The notes below the pieces were generated by a model. The model had not been told where the DNA came from, ran no database searches, and saw only the letters and a program-made list of their open reading frames with translations. DNA of 37,478 nucleotides. Origin: Alkaliphilus sp. Its GTDB lineage: Bacteria > Bacillota > Clostridia > Peptostreptococcales > NVVX01. The stretch is taken from contig NVVX01000014.1 in NCBI GenBank assembly GCA_002733545.1, forward strand, positions 22,040 to 59,517, read 5' to 3'. Below, one piece after another: positions 1-9,697 of this stretch (position 1 is its first letter; each line of letters begins with the position of its first letter). The position numbers were made by a program, and so were the translations under genes.

Positions 1-652
1 GGTGAAGTTTGTCTTCTAAGGCCAAAGTTAAGAATTGCTGCTTGCCTAACATAAGAGAAGCAATTAACATACTTGCTCTAGAAACATTAAACACTGCATC
101 TTTCAATGATACCGTCTCTGGCAGTATTCGTCTTGCTTCTATAGTTGATATGTTGAATTTTGGAATGAATGTATAAAAAACGTATTGATCGACAATATTT
201 AGTTTCATATACTCAATTTCTTTTTCAACGCATATCGCTATTGTCATTCCACCTATTAAGGCAGGAGTTACATTATCAGGATGCCCTTCGATTGACATTG
301 CAATTTTCAATATTTCTTCATTACTTAATGATTTGTCTGCCATACCCACAGCACCTAATATCCCACCTATTATACAAGCAGCGCTTGATCCTAATCCTTT
401 GGAAATTGGAATTTCACTTTCAACCTCAACCTTAATAGCAATTGATTCAATTTTCAAGTACTTCCACGTAGCTTCGATAGCCTGATAAATCAAATTATCC
501 TTGTTGTTGTATTTTTGTTCAATTCCAACAAAATTCACTCCATCAGGTGCTTTATTAAAAATATACATATTATAGATATTCAAAGCCATTCCAAGAGTAT
601 CAAAACCAGGACCAATATTTGCACTTGTGGCTGGCACTCTTACTTTAATCAT
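1..652 (-). CDS. thrB: Homoserine kinase (ThrB), partial, C-terminus beyond window
   Basis: Manual minus-strand translation from ATG at 652 (or 655): MIKVRVPATSANIGPGFDTLGMALNIYN...ISKGLGSSAACIIGGILGA...GHPDNVTPALIGG; GHMP-kinase motif PxxKGLGSSAA; open to the window edge. Not in the supplied ORF track. Confidence 0.93.
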   Translation of the reverse strand, partial: MIKVRVPATSANIGPGFDTLGMALNIYNMYIFNKAPDGVNFVGIEQKYNNKDNLIYQAIEATWKYLKIESIAIKVEVESEIPISKGLGSSAACIIGGILGAVGMADKSLSNEEILKIAMSIEGHPDNVTPALIGGMTIAICVEKEIEYMKLNIVDQYVFYTFIPKFNISTIEARRILPETVSLKDAVFNVSRASMLIASLMLGKQQFLTLALEDKLH

Positions 653-2120
653 CATTTGCACCTACCTTTAAAATCTCTTTTATCGTTCTTTCAATTCCTT
701 CTATTTCACATCTTGTTTTATGAAAAATTTCTTTTTTTTCAATTTGTTCTAGCGATTTCGGAACTTTTCTTCTTGAAATCTTCTGAATTTTATCATTAAT
801 CTCATCTAATGACATGACCTTAACATTTTCTCCAAACGATTCAAGGATAGAATCTCCAAACTTGTATGGACTTGCTGTTGAAACGATAAGTGTATTTTTA
901 GTATATTTTTCCGCTACCTTATATGCCACAGCGGTATGTGGATCTAATAAATAATTATGTTCTGTATAGCAATTTTTAATAACGAGTTTTGTTTCCCTTT
1001 CAGATGCAAAATCACCTTCCATAATTGTCTGTATTTGATTTAGGTACTTTTTATCCAAAATAAATTTTCCAGTTTCGTATAATTCGCTCATCAATTTATT
1101 CATCATATCTTCATCTCTATCTATTATTTCAAAAATAAACCGTTCAAGGTTAGAAGAAATAAGAATATCCATCGATGGGGATATCGTCTTAACAAACGCA
1201 CGATTAGTATCATATATGCCTGTATTTATAAAATCGGTTAGTATATTATTCTCATTTGATGCGCAAATAAGTTTATTAACTGGTAAACCCATTTTTTTTG
1301 CATAATAAGCTGCAAGAATATTCCCAAAGTTGCCTGTCGGAACAACAATATTTATTTCATCTCCTAATGCAATCCGAGTATTTCTTACCATTTCCATATA
1401 GCCAAAGAAAAAATAAACAATTTGAGGAATCAATCGACCAATATTTATAGAATTTGCTGAAGACAGAGATAATTTATTTGATTTCAGCAATTGTTTTAGT
1501 TTTTTATTGGTAAATGCCTCTTTAACAGCGCGTTGTGCATCATCAAAATTACCTTTAATAGCCACAACATGAGTGTTATCTCCTGTTTGAGTTATCATTT
1601 GTAATCTTTGAATTTCACTAACACTATGTTCTGGATAAAATACAATAATAATAATATCCTTTACATTGGCGAAACCCTCAAGTGCTGCTTTACCAGTATC
1701 ACCTGAAGTTGCTACTAGTATAACTGTTTCTTCATCAATACCTTGAATTCTTTTCGCCTCAAGCACAAAGTAAGGCAAAACTGATAAGGCTATATCTTTA
1801 AAAGCAAGAGTAGCTCCATGAAAAAGTTCGAGAATAAATTTGTCATTAACTTCAATTACACAAACTTTATTATCTACAGTAAATTTATTACCATAAGCTT
1901 GCTCAATAATCTGTTTCAACTTTACTTGATTAAAATCAGCCAAGTATAGTTTAAATATCTCATATGCCATTTTATTATAAGAATACTCCATAAGTGGTTC
2001 GATGTCAATAACAGGAAATTTTTCAGGTACAAATAAACCACCATCATCAGATAGTCCTTTTAAAATTGCTTCAGACGCATCAATTTTCTGCAATTTTGAT
2101 CGTGAGCTAAAATATTTCAC
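645..2120 (-). CDS. thrC: Threonine synthase
   Basis: ORF MKYFSSRSKLQKIDASEAILKGLSDDGGLFVPEKFP...ELFHGATLAFKDIALSVLPYF...VATSGDTGKAALEGF; PLP fold type II threonine synthase motifs. Confidence 0.95.
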   Translation of the reverse strand: MKYFSSRSKLQKIDASEAILKGLSDDGGLFVPEKFPVIDIEPLMEYSYNKMAYEIFKLYLADFNQVKLKQIIEQAYGNKFTVDNKVCVIEVNDKFILELFHGATLAFKDIALSVLPYFVLEAKRIQGIDEETVILVATSGDTGKAALEGFANVKDIIIIVFYPEHSVSEIQRLQMITQTGDNTHVVAIKGNFDDAQRAVKEAFTNKKLKQLLKSNKLSLSSANSINIGRLIPQIVYFFFGYMEMVRNTRIALGDEINIVVPTGNFGNILAAYYAKKMGLPVNKLICASNENNILTDFINTGIYDTNRAFVKTISPSMDILISSNLERFIFEIIDRDEDMMNKLMSELYETGKFILDKKYLNQIQTIMEGDFASERETKLVIKNCYTEHNYLLDPHTAVAYKVAEKYTKNTLIVSTASPYKFGDSILESFGENVKVMSLDEINDKIQKISRRKVPKSLEQIEKKEIFHKTRCEIEGIERTIKEILKVGANDD

Positions 2121-2135
2121 TTCATTTCCTCCTAA

Positions 2136-3401
2136 TTAATTCACTACCCTAATTATTGACATGACTTCAAGAACATAATTATTTTTTTGTATAGATTCAA
2201 GCACAGCATTTAAAGTAGCACGATCAATTTCATGAGTAATAAATACAAGTGGAGCATGTTTGCCTCCTCTTGCACGTTGCACCACAGAGTCTAAGCTGAC
2301 GCCCTGTTCTCCAAAAGAAACAGCAATCTTTCCTAACACACCAGGTAAATCTACTACTTCCATTCTAACGTAATATGCACTTCTACCGATATTATTCACA
2401 ACAATATCTTTTGCACTACAAGTGCCGATATAATCATTCTTTTTTCTTGTTATATCAATTACATCAGTTAGCACTGCGCTTCCAGTAGGCATTGAACCAG
2501 CTCCCTTACCGTACAGCATAATTTCACCAACAACATTTCCCTCTATAAACAATGCATTAAACTCATAATTAACTGAAGCAATTGGATGCTCAACTGGAAT
2601 AAGCGCTGGCTGAACACTTAACTCAACATGCTCATTACTTTTTTCACCCAAAGCCAGTAGTTTTATCTTGTACCCTAATTCTTGTCCATATTCTATATCT
2701 TCTAATGAAATGTTTCTAATCCCTTCTCTTGAAATGTCTTCTGGATTAACAATAATCCCAAACGCATCTTTTGAAAGAATTGCAAGTTTGTATGCTGCAT
2801 CAGAACCATTTACATCAGAGGTTGGATCTGCTTCAGCAAAACCAAGTTCTTGCGCTTCCTTTAACACATCTTTAAAACTCATCTTTTCTTTTGTCATTTT
2901 TGTCAAAATATAATTTGTTGTTCCGTTAAGTATTCCCATTAAACGCTCAATTTTATTCGAACTCAACGAATCGTTCAGTGTGCTGATAATAGGTATTCCC
3001 CCGCCCACACTCGCTTCGTACCTGATTAAAACTTCATTCTCACGAGCCGTTTTAATCAATTCAATTCCTTTTTTAGCCATCAATTCCTTATTTGCAGTTA
3101 CAACATGACATCCATTTTCAAGTGCTTTTTTAATATATTCAAAAGCTGATGAAACACCACCTATCAATTCAACCACCACATCTAATTCTTTTAGATTGAT
3201 ATTGTCAAATTGATTAGTATAAACCTTTTTGTCAAGATTAACATCTCTTTTCTTTACAGTATTTCTTACCAAAACGTTAACGAAGTCTAATTCACCACCT
3301 ATTTTGTAATCAATCTCTTCTTTGTTTAAGTGGTAATTATTTATAAATCCTTGCCCAACTGTTCCCATTCCGAGTATTCCAATTCTATATTTTCTCATCA
3401 T
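2136..3401 (-). CDS. hom: Homoserine dehydrogenase with C-terminal ACT domain
   Basis: YRIGILGMGTVGQGF NAD-binding motif, NGTTNYILTKM, GFAEADPTSDVNGSDAAYKLAIL. Start set at MMRKYR (3401) because AGGAGTGAT lies just upstream; the ORF-track start at 3446 is less likely. Confidence 0.94.
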   Translation of the reverse strand: MMRKYRIGILGMGTVGQGFINNYHLNKEEIDYKIGGELDFVNVLVRNTVKKRDVNLDKKVYTNQFDNINLKELDVVVELIGGVSSAFEYIKKALENGCHVVTANKELMAKKGIELIKTARENEVLIRYEASVGGGIPIISTLNDSLSSNKIERLMGILNGTTNYILTKMTKEKMSFKDVLKEAQELGFAEADPTSDVNGSDAAYKLAILSKDAFGIIVNPEDISREGIRNISLEDIEYGQELGYKIKLLALGEKSNEHVELSVQPALIPVEHPIASVNYEFNALFIEGNVVGEIMLYGKGAGSMPTGSAVLTDVIDITRKKNDYIGTCSAKDIVVNNIGRSAYYVRMEVVDLPGVLGKIAVSFGEQGVSLDSVVQRARGGKHAPLVFITHEIDRATLNAVLESIQKNNYVLEVMSIIRVVN

Positions 3402-3444
3402 ATCACTCCTAATCTCTCCATTAAGATATTTATTTTTATGTAAC

Positions 3445-3473
3445 ATGTTAACACATTGTTCTTAATATTACAA
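3445..3473 (-). promoter_or_regulatory. Candidate sigma-A promoter for hom-thrC-thrB (TTGTAA-N17-TAACAT)
   Basis: Plus strand atgtta 3445-3450 and ttacaa 3468-3473, 17-nt spacer, upstream of hom. Confidence 0.35.
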
Positions 3474-3550
3474 TAATTTTTAAATTATTTAACAAATATC
3501 AACATTCTTTTCTCAGGACGTCCACTCTATAACAGCTTAAAAGCAAAAAC

Positions 3551-3567
3551 CGAAATCTATGATTTCG
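3551..3567 (-). terminator. Intrinsic terminator downstream of aroC
   Basis: Minus strand CGAAATC-ATA-GATTTCG followed by GTTTTTGCTTTT. Confidence 0.6.
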
Positions 3568-3678
3568 TGTAAATCACTTTGTTATTTCACCTAGACAAAG
3601 CCTAACAAAGTTTCATCAAAATCAATCTTAAAACTTTAACTTTTATGATCGATTTGGTCAATTTTTTCCCGCAGCGTT

Positions 3679-4782
3679 TTAATCATTATCACACCACCTT
3701 TTGCTCCATTCGTAATCCATATACATATCTAGTAACCCAATAGCCATCATTGCTTCAGCTACAGGTAATGCTCTTGGTACAATACAAGGATCATGTCTTC
3801 CTTTAGTTACATCTACAATGTTTTTATTCTCTTTAATATCAATCGTGCGTTGGGATTTCATAATTGAAGGTGTTGGTTTAAAATAAAGCTGACAAGTAAT
3901 GGGCATACCATTGCTAATACCTCCTGTAATCCCTCCATTATTATTGCTTAATGTAATTACTTTATCATTAATGAATTGTAATTCATCATTAACCTTTGAT
4001 CCCCTCTTGTTCGCAAACTCGATTCCTAAACCGAAACTGACTGCTTTCACTCCAGGAATTGAATAAAATAGATGCGCAATTGTACTTTCAATTGAATTAA
4101 AAAACGGCTCGCCAATACCTGCAGGAATATTATTTGAAATCACTTCTATTGCACCGCCAATCGAATCGTGATCTTGTTTTGCCATTTCTATTTCATGTTG
4201 CATTTGCTTTTTAATCTGTGAATCAGCAACTGGGAATGTCTGTCCAGTAAAATTTAAAATTACTTTGTTGTTAAGTTCATGAACTCTTTTACTTTTGATT
4301 TTACCTATTTGAATAATGTGAGCATTTATTTCAATATTTTTCTTTTTAAGTAGCTGTTTTGCTATCGCACCTGCAAATACAATTGGCGCTGTTAACCTCC
4401 CCGAGAAATGTCCCCCTCCTCTGTAGTCATTATTCCCACGGTACTTCACATATGCTGCATAATCAGCATGCGATGGACGCATATGCGCCTTCGCCTTATC
4501 ATAGTCGCTTGAGCGATGAGATGTATTTTGAATAATCGCCGTCAAGGGTGCCCCTGTCGTCTTTTTGTCAAAGTAGCCACTAACAATTTCAAATTGATCT
4601 AACTCATTACGTAGAGATGCAAATGCATCCTTTCCAGGTCGCCTTCTATCAAGTTCTAATTGAATAGCCTCAAAATTTAATTGAATACCAGCTGGTAGAT
4701 GATGTATCGTTATCCCAATAAGTTTTCCATGTGATTCACCAAATAATGAATAGATTATATTTTTACCCCATGTGCTATTCAC
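3679..4782 (-). CDS. aroC: Chorismate synthase
   Basis: WGKNIIYSLFGESHGKLIG, DRRRPGKDAFASLRNE, HMRPSHADYAAYVKYRGNNDYRGGGHFSGRLTAP, GRHDPCIVPRALPVAEAM. Confidence 0.96.
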   Translation of the reverse strand: MNSTWGKNIIYSLFGESHGKLIGITIHHLPAGIQLNFEAIQLELDRRRPGKDAFASLRNELDQFEIVSGYFDKKTTGAPLTAIIQNTSHRSSDYDKAKAHMRPSHADYAAYVKYRGNNDYRGGGHFSGRLTAPIVFAGAIAKQLLKKKNIEINAHIIQIGKIKSKRVHELNNKVILNFTGQTFPVADSQIKKQMQHEIEMAKQDHDSIGGAIEVISNNIPAGIGEPFFNSIESTIAHLFYSIPGVKAVSFGLGIEFANKRGSKVNDELQFINDKVITLSNNNGGITGGISNGMPITCQLYFKPTPSIMKSQRTIDIKENKNIVDVTKGRHDPCIVPRALPVAEAMMAIGLLDMYMDYEWSKRWCDND

Positions 4783-6034
4783 AAATTTTCCCTCCTAAAT
4801 CTCTGAAATGTTCAAAAAAATGTGGATATGATTTATCAATTGCTTGACTATTTGTAATCTTCACTTCATCTTTACAACGAATAGATGCAATTGCCAAGCT
4901 CATAGCAATACGATGGTCATTCCAACTATCAACAACACCTCCAGTTAAGCGTTTTCGTCCATAAATTACCAATCCCTCTGGCTGTTCTATTATTTGAGCT
5001 CCTAATTTATTAAGTTCTGTCGTAATTGCTTTTAATCTATCAGATTCTTTAATCCTTAACCGCGAAGCATTTACTATTTCAGTTTTACCATTACTAAGTG
5101 CTGCTAGTACAGTTAAAATAGGAATTATATCAGGACATTGCGATGCATCGATTGTTGTTCCGATAGTCTTAGATTGCGATACGAAAATACTATCATCCTT
5201 AATCTCAATCTTACCATTCATTCTTTTAACAATGTCAACAATCTCACTATCGCCTTGTATTGAATTGATATTAAGCCCATTAATTTCAATATCGCCCCCA
5301 ATTAAACCAGCTACTATCCAAAATGCAGCTTGTGAATAATCACCTTCAATTTGAAGTTCTCTAGATAAAAACTTTTGATTCCCCTTAATTAAATAACGCT
5401 GATGTTCATCATTCTCAATCTTTATGTTAAATTTATTTAGAACATCTATCGTAAGATTGATATATCCTTTCGATTCAAGTGGCGTAGTCAAGACAATCTC
5501 TGAATCGTCATTCAATAATGGTAAAACAAACATTAAGCCTGTGATAAATTGCGAACTTATATCTCCTCTAATTTCATACTTTCCTGGTTTTAATTTTCCT
5601 TCAACAACCAAAGGTAATCCATCATTATAAGCATAATAAATGTTCTGTTCTTTAAAAATTTTAAAATATGGGTCTAGTGGTCGTGTCTTAAGCTTTCCTT
5701 TGCCATTAAACACAAACGGTTCATCGACTAAAGTACAAAATGGTACTAAAAACCTCAGAGTCGATCCTGATTCATGACAGTCTATAGAATGCATAGGTGT
5801 GTTCAACTTGCCTTGAGAAAAAATGTCTGCACTAGAAGAAGATTTGTCGATAGTAATTCCAAATGCATTCATTGCATTACAAGTTGCTTTTATATCTTCT
5901 GAGAAAATGAGATTGCTAATTTTAGATTTGCCCTTTGCAAGTGAGGCCGCAATAATCGCACGATGCGAAATGCTTTTTGATGGCGGAACAGATACCGTTC
6001 CTTTTAACACTTTTGGTATTATCTTTACATGCAT
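4775..6034 (-). CDS. aroA: 3-phosphoshikimate 1-carboxyvinyltransferase (EPSP synthase)
   Basis: PPSKSISHRAIIAASLAKG, ESGSTLRFLVPF, GDISSQFITGLMFVLPLL, RIKESDRLKAI, DHRIAMSLAIAS. Confidence 0.96.
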   Translation of the reverse strand: MHVKIIPKVLKGTVSVPPSKSISHRAIIAASLAKGKSKISNLIFSEDIKATCNAMNAFGITIDKSSSSADIFSQGKLNTPMHSIDCHESGSTLRFLVPFCTLVDEPFVFNGKGKLKTRPLDPYFKIFKEQNIYYAYNDGLPLVVEGKLKPGKYEIRGDISSQFITGLMFVLPLLNDDSEIVLTTPLESKGYINLTIDVLNKFNIKIENDEHQRYLIKGNQKFLSRELQIEGDYSQAAFWIVAGLIGGDIEINGLNINSIQGDSEIVDIVKRMNGKIEIKDDSIFVSQSKTIGTTIDASQCPDIIPILTVLAALSNGKTEIVNASRLRIKESDRLKAITTELNKLGAQIIEQPEGLVIYGRKRLTGGVVDSWNDHRIAMSLAIASIRCKDEVKITNSQAIDKSYPHFFEHFRDLGGKICE

Positions 6035-6045
6035 TTTATCTCCTC

Positions 6046-7110
6046 CTAAATAGAATAATTACCTAGTTCACTAATTTTCACAGATCTAATTACTGTTTGT
6101 CCAATACATCTTAAGAATATAAAGTTGATGGAATCTCCAAATCTTTTCTTATCATTCTTCATAATTTCTTTTAAACTACCATTTACTCCAACATCAGTCT
6201 GGGTAGGCAAATTGAATTTTATTAATATTTCTTTAATTTTCTCAGATGTTCCCTGTTTAGTAATTCCTTTATTTTCAGATATTTTTGTAATTTGATACAT
6301 CCCTATAGCAATTGCTTCCCCATGGGTAAATCCTTCATAATTAAAAGCTTTCTCTAAGGCATGCCCTATGGTATGCCCAAAATTTAATACCATTCTTTGC
6401 CCGTAGTCACGCTCATCTTTAGCAACTACTTCACTCTTTATTTGGCAGCATCGAAAAATAATAGATTCAATTGCATTGAAAACACCATCATGAGATTGTA
6501 ATTTTAAAATTTCGTTAAATAAATTCTCATCATAAATACACCCATATTTTATAACCTCAGCCATTCCGCTAATAAATTCTTTTTGTGGCAATGTTCGTAA
6601 GAGTTGTGGATCAATAAGTACAATTTCAGGATGGTGAAAAATTCCTACTAGATTCTTTCCCTCATCTATATTAACAGCAACCTTTCCTCCGATGCTACTG
6701 TCTACCATAGATAATAGACTTGTCGGTATATGTATTAGTTTAATTCCACGAAGATAGGTTGCTGCTAAAAAACCCGCAAAATCCCCGACAACTCCACCAC
6801 CGAACGCAATAATCAAGTCAAAGCGCGTAATTTCTAAAGTTAAAAGTGATTTATATAGAACTTCCAGATTTGAAAAATGCTTACTTTTTTCTCCGGGTTC
6901 AATAACTATTTGAACAACAAAACAACTCATTTTTTCTAATGTTTTTTGTAATGCTTTACCATATAGTCTATATAAATTTTTATCAGTTATTACCACAATC
7001 CTTTTCATTTGAGAAGTTGTTTGAATGTGATGATTAATTTCACTAAACAACCCATTTTTAATACAAATTTTGTACTGCTTATGTTCTAAGTTTAGTTGTA
7101 TTGTTTTCAT
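6046..7110 (-). CDS. aroB: 3-dehydroquinate synthase
   Basis: IEPGEKSKHFSNLEVLY, IAFGGGVVGDFAGFLAATYLRGI, IPTSLLSMVDSSIGGKVAVN, NFGHTIGHALEK. Confidence 0.96.
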   Translation of the reverse strand: MKTIQLNLEHKQYKICIKNGLFSEINHHIQTTSQMKRIVVITDKNLYRLYGKALQKTLEKMSCFVVQIVIEPGEKSKHFSNLEVLYKSLLTLEITRFDLIIAFGGGVVGDFAGFLAATYLRGIKLIHIPTSLLSMVDSSIGGKVAVNIDEGKNLVGIFHHPEIVLIDPQLLRTLPQKEFISGMAEVIKYGCIYDENLFNEILKLQSHDGVFNAIESIIFRCCQIKSEVVAKDERDYGQRMVLNFGHTIGHALEKAFNYEGFTHGEAIAIGMYQITKISENKGITKQGTSEKIKEILIKFNLPTQTDVGVNGSLKEIMKNDKKRFGDSINFIFLRCIGQTVIRSVKISELGNYSI

Positions 7111-7112
7111 AA

Positions 7113-8204
7113 CTAACCTCCAATATGAACAGGATTATTTTTGCCAAAGTCAGAAGATTCGATTAATTGTTTCGCCATCAATTTATCTTCTTGTGAATAA
7201 AACCCTATTTTTAATACCCCTGGTATATTTTCTCTTGAATGAACAATTTCAATGTCTTTAATGTTGATTTGCTGCTTAGCTAAAATCCCTGTCGTCTCAG
7301 CAACCATACCAGGTTGATTTTTCACATCGATAAAGAGCGTGCAATCCTGTTCAATCCAATCACTAAAATGCTTAGGAATTCGTTCGCGATATTCCTTTGC
7401 TTTAGTCAGTTGAGAATGTATCCACTGCAATTTCTTTTCTTTCAAAGCATTTCTGAATTCGTTTAAATTATGTGTAAATTCATCTATAGTCTCAATAATT
7501 TCTTGATAATTATTTGTAAGAATATCAGTCCATAGATTTGGATTGCCAGAAGCAATTCTTGTAATATCTCTAAAACCTCCGCCAACATAATCAATTAGTG
7601 ATTCTTCTTTGTCTTGAAGTAAATTAACCATTATTGCTGCGTTAATATGTGGCAAATGACTCGTTCTAGCAACAATTAGGTCATGTAGCTCAGGACTAAT
7701 TATTACACTCTTTGCACCAAGAAAATTGATTAAACATTCAACTTTTTTGAGTACTTCTTGATTATTATTCTGATCAGTTAAAAAATAATATGCATTTTCA
7801 AATAAATGTGCTTTAGCTGCTTCAAATCCTGATTGCTCTGAGCCAACCATCGGATGACCCCCAATAAATGTTTGAGTAGACAAAATATTTTTTTCAATAA
7901 TTTTATGCGCTTTTACCTTTACACTACCCACATCTATAATTATACAATCATCCGTTAAATACTTAGCAATTTTTTTAAAAGCACTCTCGTATTTCCCGAC
8001 AGGAATGGCGAGAATTAGCAAATCTGTTTGGTCAAATCCTTCTTGAACAATTATATTTTCTATAAACGCTTTATCAAGGTTTTTACTATTTGTATCTAGC
8101 CCACAAATTCTACCTTTAAACCCGTTCTCTTTTAGAGCTTTAGCAATTGAACCTCCAATTAATCCAAGCCCAATAATAGTAATGTTTTTAAAGTCAATTT
8201 CCAT
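7113..8204 (-). CDS. tyrA: Prephenate dehydrogenase with ACT domain
   Basis: ITIIGLGLIGGSIAKALK, IDVGSVKVKAHKII, FIGGHPMVGSEQSGFEAA, SHLPHINAAIMV; C-terminal ACT-like region. Confidence 0.93.
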   Translation of the reverse strand: MEIDFKNITIIGLGLIGGSIAKALKENGFKGRICGLDTNSKNLDKAFIENIIVQEGFDQTDLLILAIPVGKYESAFKKIAKYLTDDCIIIDVGSVKVKAHKIIEKNILSTQTFIGGHPMVGSEQSGFEAAKAHLFENAYYFLTDQNNNQEVLKKVECLINFLGAKSVIISPELHDLIVARTSHLPHINAAIMVNLLQDKEESLIDYVGGGFRDITRIASGNPNLWTDILTNNYQEIIETIDEFTHNLNEFRNALKEKKLQWIHSQLTKAKEYRERIPKHFSDWIEQDCTLFIDVKNQPGMVAETTGILAKQQINIKDIEIVHSRENIPGVLKIGFYSQEDKLMAKQLIESSDFGKNNPVHIGG

Positions 8205-9222
8205 TGTAATTCACCATGTCTTTTATCGCATCACTCACTTTTCCAACAGAAACAACAAGTTTTTCAAATCGTTCGGGTTTTAATGATTGTTGTCCATCCG
8301 ATAAAGCTTTCTCAGGATTATTGTGTACTTCTACCATAATTCCATCTGCTCCTACTGCGACAGCTGCCCGTGACATTGGCTCAACCATGTGCCACTTCCC
8401 AGTAGCATGACTCGGATCTATTATAATTGGTAAGTGACTAAGCTCTTTAACCGCTATTACAGTAGCTAAATCTAGCGTATTACGTGTATAGTTCTCAAAA
8501 GTTCTAATCCCACGCTCACACAATACAATTTGAGAATTACCTGATGCCATAATATATTCTGCAGACATTAAAAATTCTTCAATAGTTGCAGACATTCCTC
8601 GTTTTAGCATAATAGGTTTTTTCGCTTTGCCAGCTTTTTTTAGTAACGAAAAGTTTTGCATATTTCTCGCACCTATTTGAATTATATCTGTATACGATTC
8701 AACTAAATCAAAGTCCTCTGTGGACATAGCTTCTGTAATAATTGGTAGTCCAGTTAATTCTTTTGCTTCTTTTAATAACTTCAATCCTTTTTCACCTAAC
8801 CCTTGAAAACTATACGGTGATGTACGTGGCTTAAAAGCACCCCCTCTTAAAATATGCGCTCCCGCTGCTTTAACTGATTGTGCTATAGTTAAGATTTGCT
8901 CTCTACTTTCAACTGAGCATGGACCTGCAATAATTGTTAAATTGCCTCCGCCAATTTCATGCCCTTCTATCTTTAAAATAGAATTTTTGGGATGAAAAGC
9001 CCTGCTTGCCAATTTAAATGGCTCTTGCACTTTCATTACTTTTTCAACATTATGGTGTGCTTGCATATGTGTGATATCAATTTTTGCTGTGTCTCCAATT
9101 AAACCTAAAACCATACGTTCCTCGCTTCCTGCATCTTTTACTGTTAAGCCCATTGTTTTGATATTCTCAATCAGTTGATTTTTCTCTTCCTGTGTTGTTG
9201 TTCTTTTCAATATAATAATCAT
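8194..9222 (-). CDS. aroF: 3-deoxy-7-phosphoheptulonate synthase (AroF/AroG type I-beta, N-terminal ferredoxin-like domain)
   Basis: IIAGPCSVESREQILTIAQSVKAAGAHILRGGAFKPRTSPYSFQGLG, IIIDPSHATGKWHMV, ADGIMVEVHNNPEKALSDGQQSL. Confidence 0.95.
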   Translation of the reverse strand: MIIILKRTTTQEEKNQLIENIKTMGLTVKDAGSEERMVLGLIGDTAKIDITHMQAHHNVEKVMKVQEPFKLASRAFHPKNSILKIEGHEIGGGNLTIIAGPCSVESREQILTIAQSVKAAGAHILRGGAFKPRTSPYSFQGLGEKGLKLLKEAKELTGLPIITEAMSTEDFDLVESYTDIIQIGARNMQNFSLLKKAGKAKKPIMLKRGMSATIEEFLMSAEYIMASGNSQIVLCERGIRTFENYTRNTLDLATVIAVKELSHLPIIIDPSHATGKWHMVEPMSRAAVAVGADGIMVEVHNNPEKALSDGQQSLKPERFEKLVVSVGKVSDAIKDMVNYNGN

Positions 9223-9323
9223 AAATTTCTCCTCCTGGTTTTTATTCCATTTTTTTAAAATTTATATAATTATTCTTAAAATAGTCAATCATATATCAAT
9301 CACCTCTTTTTTTTGTAAATTAA

Positions 9324-9350
9324 AAAGGAGTTTCTCGAAGAAACTCCTTT
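9324..9350 (-). terminator. Intrinsic terminator in the aro operon leader (attenuator terminator)
   Basis: Minus strand AAAGGAGTTTCT-TCG-AGAAACTCCTTT followed by TTAATTT: 12-bp perfect stem, 3-nt loop, U-rich tail, about 100 nt before aroF. Confidence 0.8.
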
Positions 9351-9378
9351 GATTAATTATTTTTATTAATCAATTATT

Positions 9379-9552
9379 TTATCTTATCACAATTTGTTTG
9401 TGATACAGACTGTCTCCAAGTTTGCCAAACCATTTTCGTATGAATTTGTTGAACGCATAATAACTTGCGCTATAAAAAAAGCCCAAGTAATAAAAATAAT
9501 AAAAGCTAACTGTAGTTTTAGTTAAACGTTTTAATAAATTTGTGTCCAACAT
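9379..9552 (-). CDS. Putative Phe/Tyr-rich leader peptide of the aro operon attenuator
   Basis: MLDTNLLKRLTKTTVSFYYFYYLGFFYSASYYAFNKFIRKWFGKLGDSLYHKQIVIR; residues 17-34 contain 12 F/Y. SD AAGGTGA upstream of ATG at 9552 (ORF track uses an upstream GTG at 9561). Confidence 0.75.
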   Translation of the reverse strand: MLDTNLLKRLTKTTVSFYYFYYLGFFYSASYYAFNKFIRKWFGKLGDSLYHKQIVIR

Positions 9553-9600
9553 TTTTCTCACCTTTGTGACTATTATTTTATTCTTTATATATTATTGAAT

Positions 9601-9629
9601 ATTATAACTCTTCTAAATTCTATTGTCAA
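9601..9629 (-). promoter_or_regulatory. Consensus sigma-A promoter of the aro leader/operon (TTGACA-N17-TATAAT)
   Basis: Plus strand attata 9601-9606 and tgtcaa 9624-9629, 17-nt spacer; both boxes match consensus exactly. Confidence 0.8.
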
Positions 9630-9697
9630 TAAAAACAAACAAAGATTATTTAGCTTTCTTTGGCAAGGTTTTAATTTTTTTTTTTCTTTTCTGTCTT

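Noticed and set aside
169-799. Plus-strand ORFs 169-435 and 515-799
   Set aside because: Antisense to the clear thrB/thrC coding sequence; low-complexity products with no recognisable domain.
3568-3678. Possible gene remnant between aroC and the terminator
   Set aside because: Short, AT-rich, with no convincing reading frame; treated as intergenic.
9222-9650. T-box riboswitch upstream of the aro operon
   Set aside because: No GGGTGGNACCGCG-like T-box motif seen on the minus strand; leader-peptide attenuation explains the terminator better.
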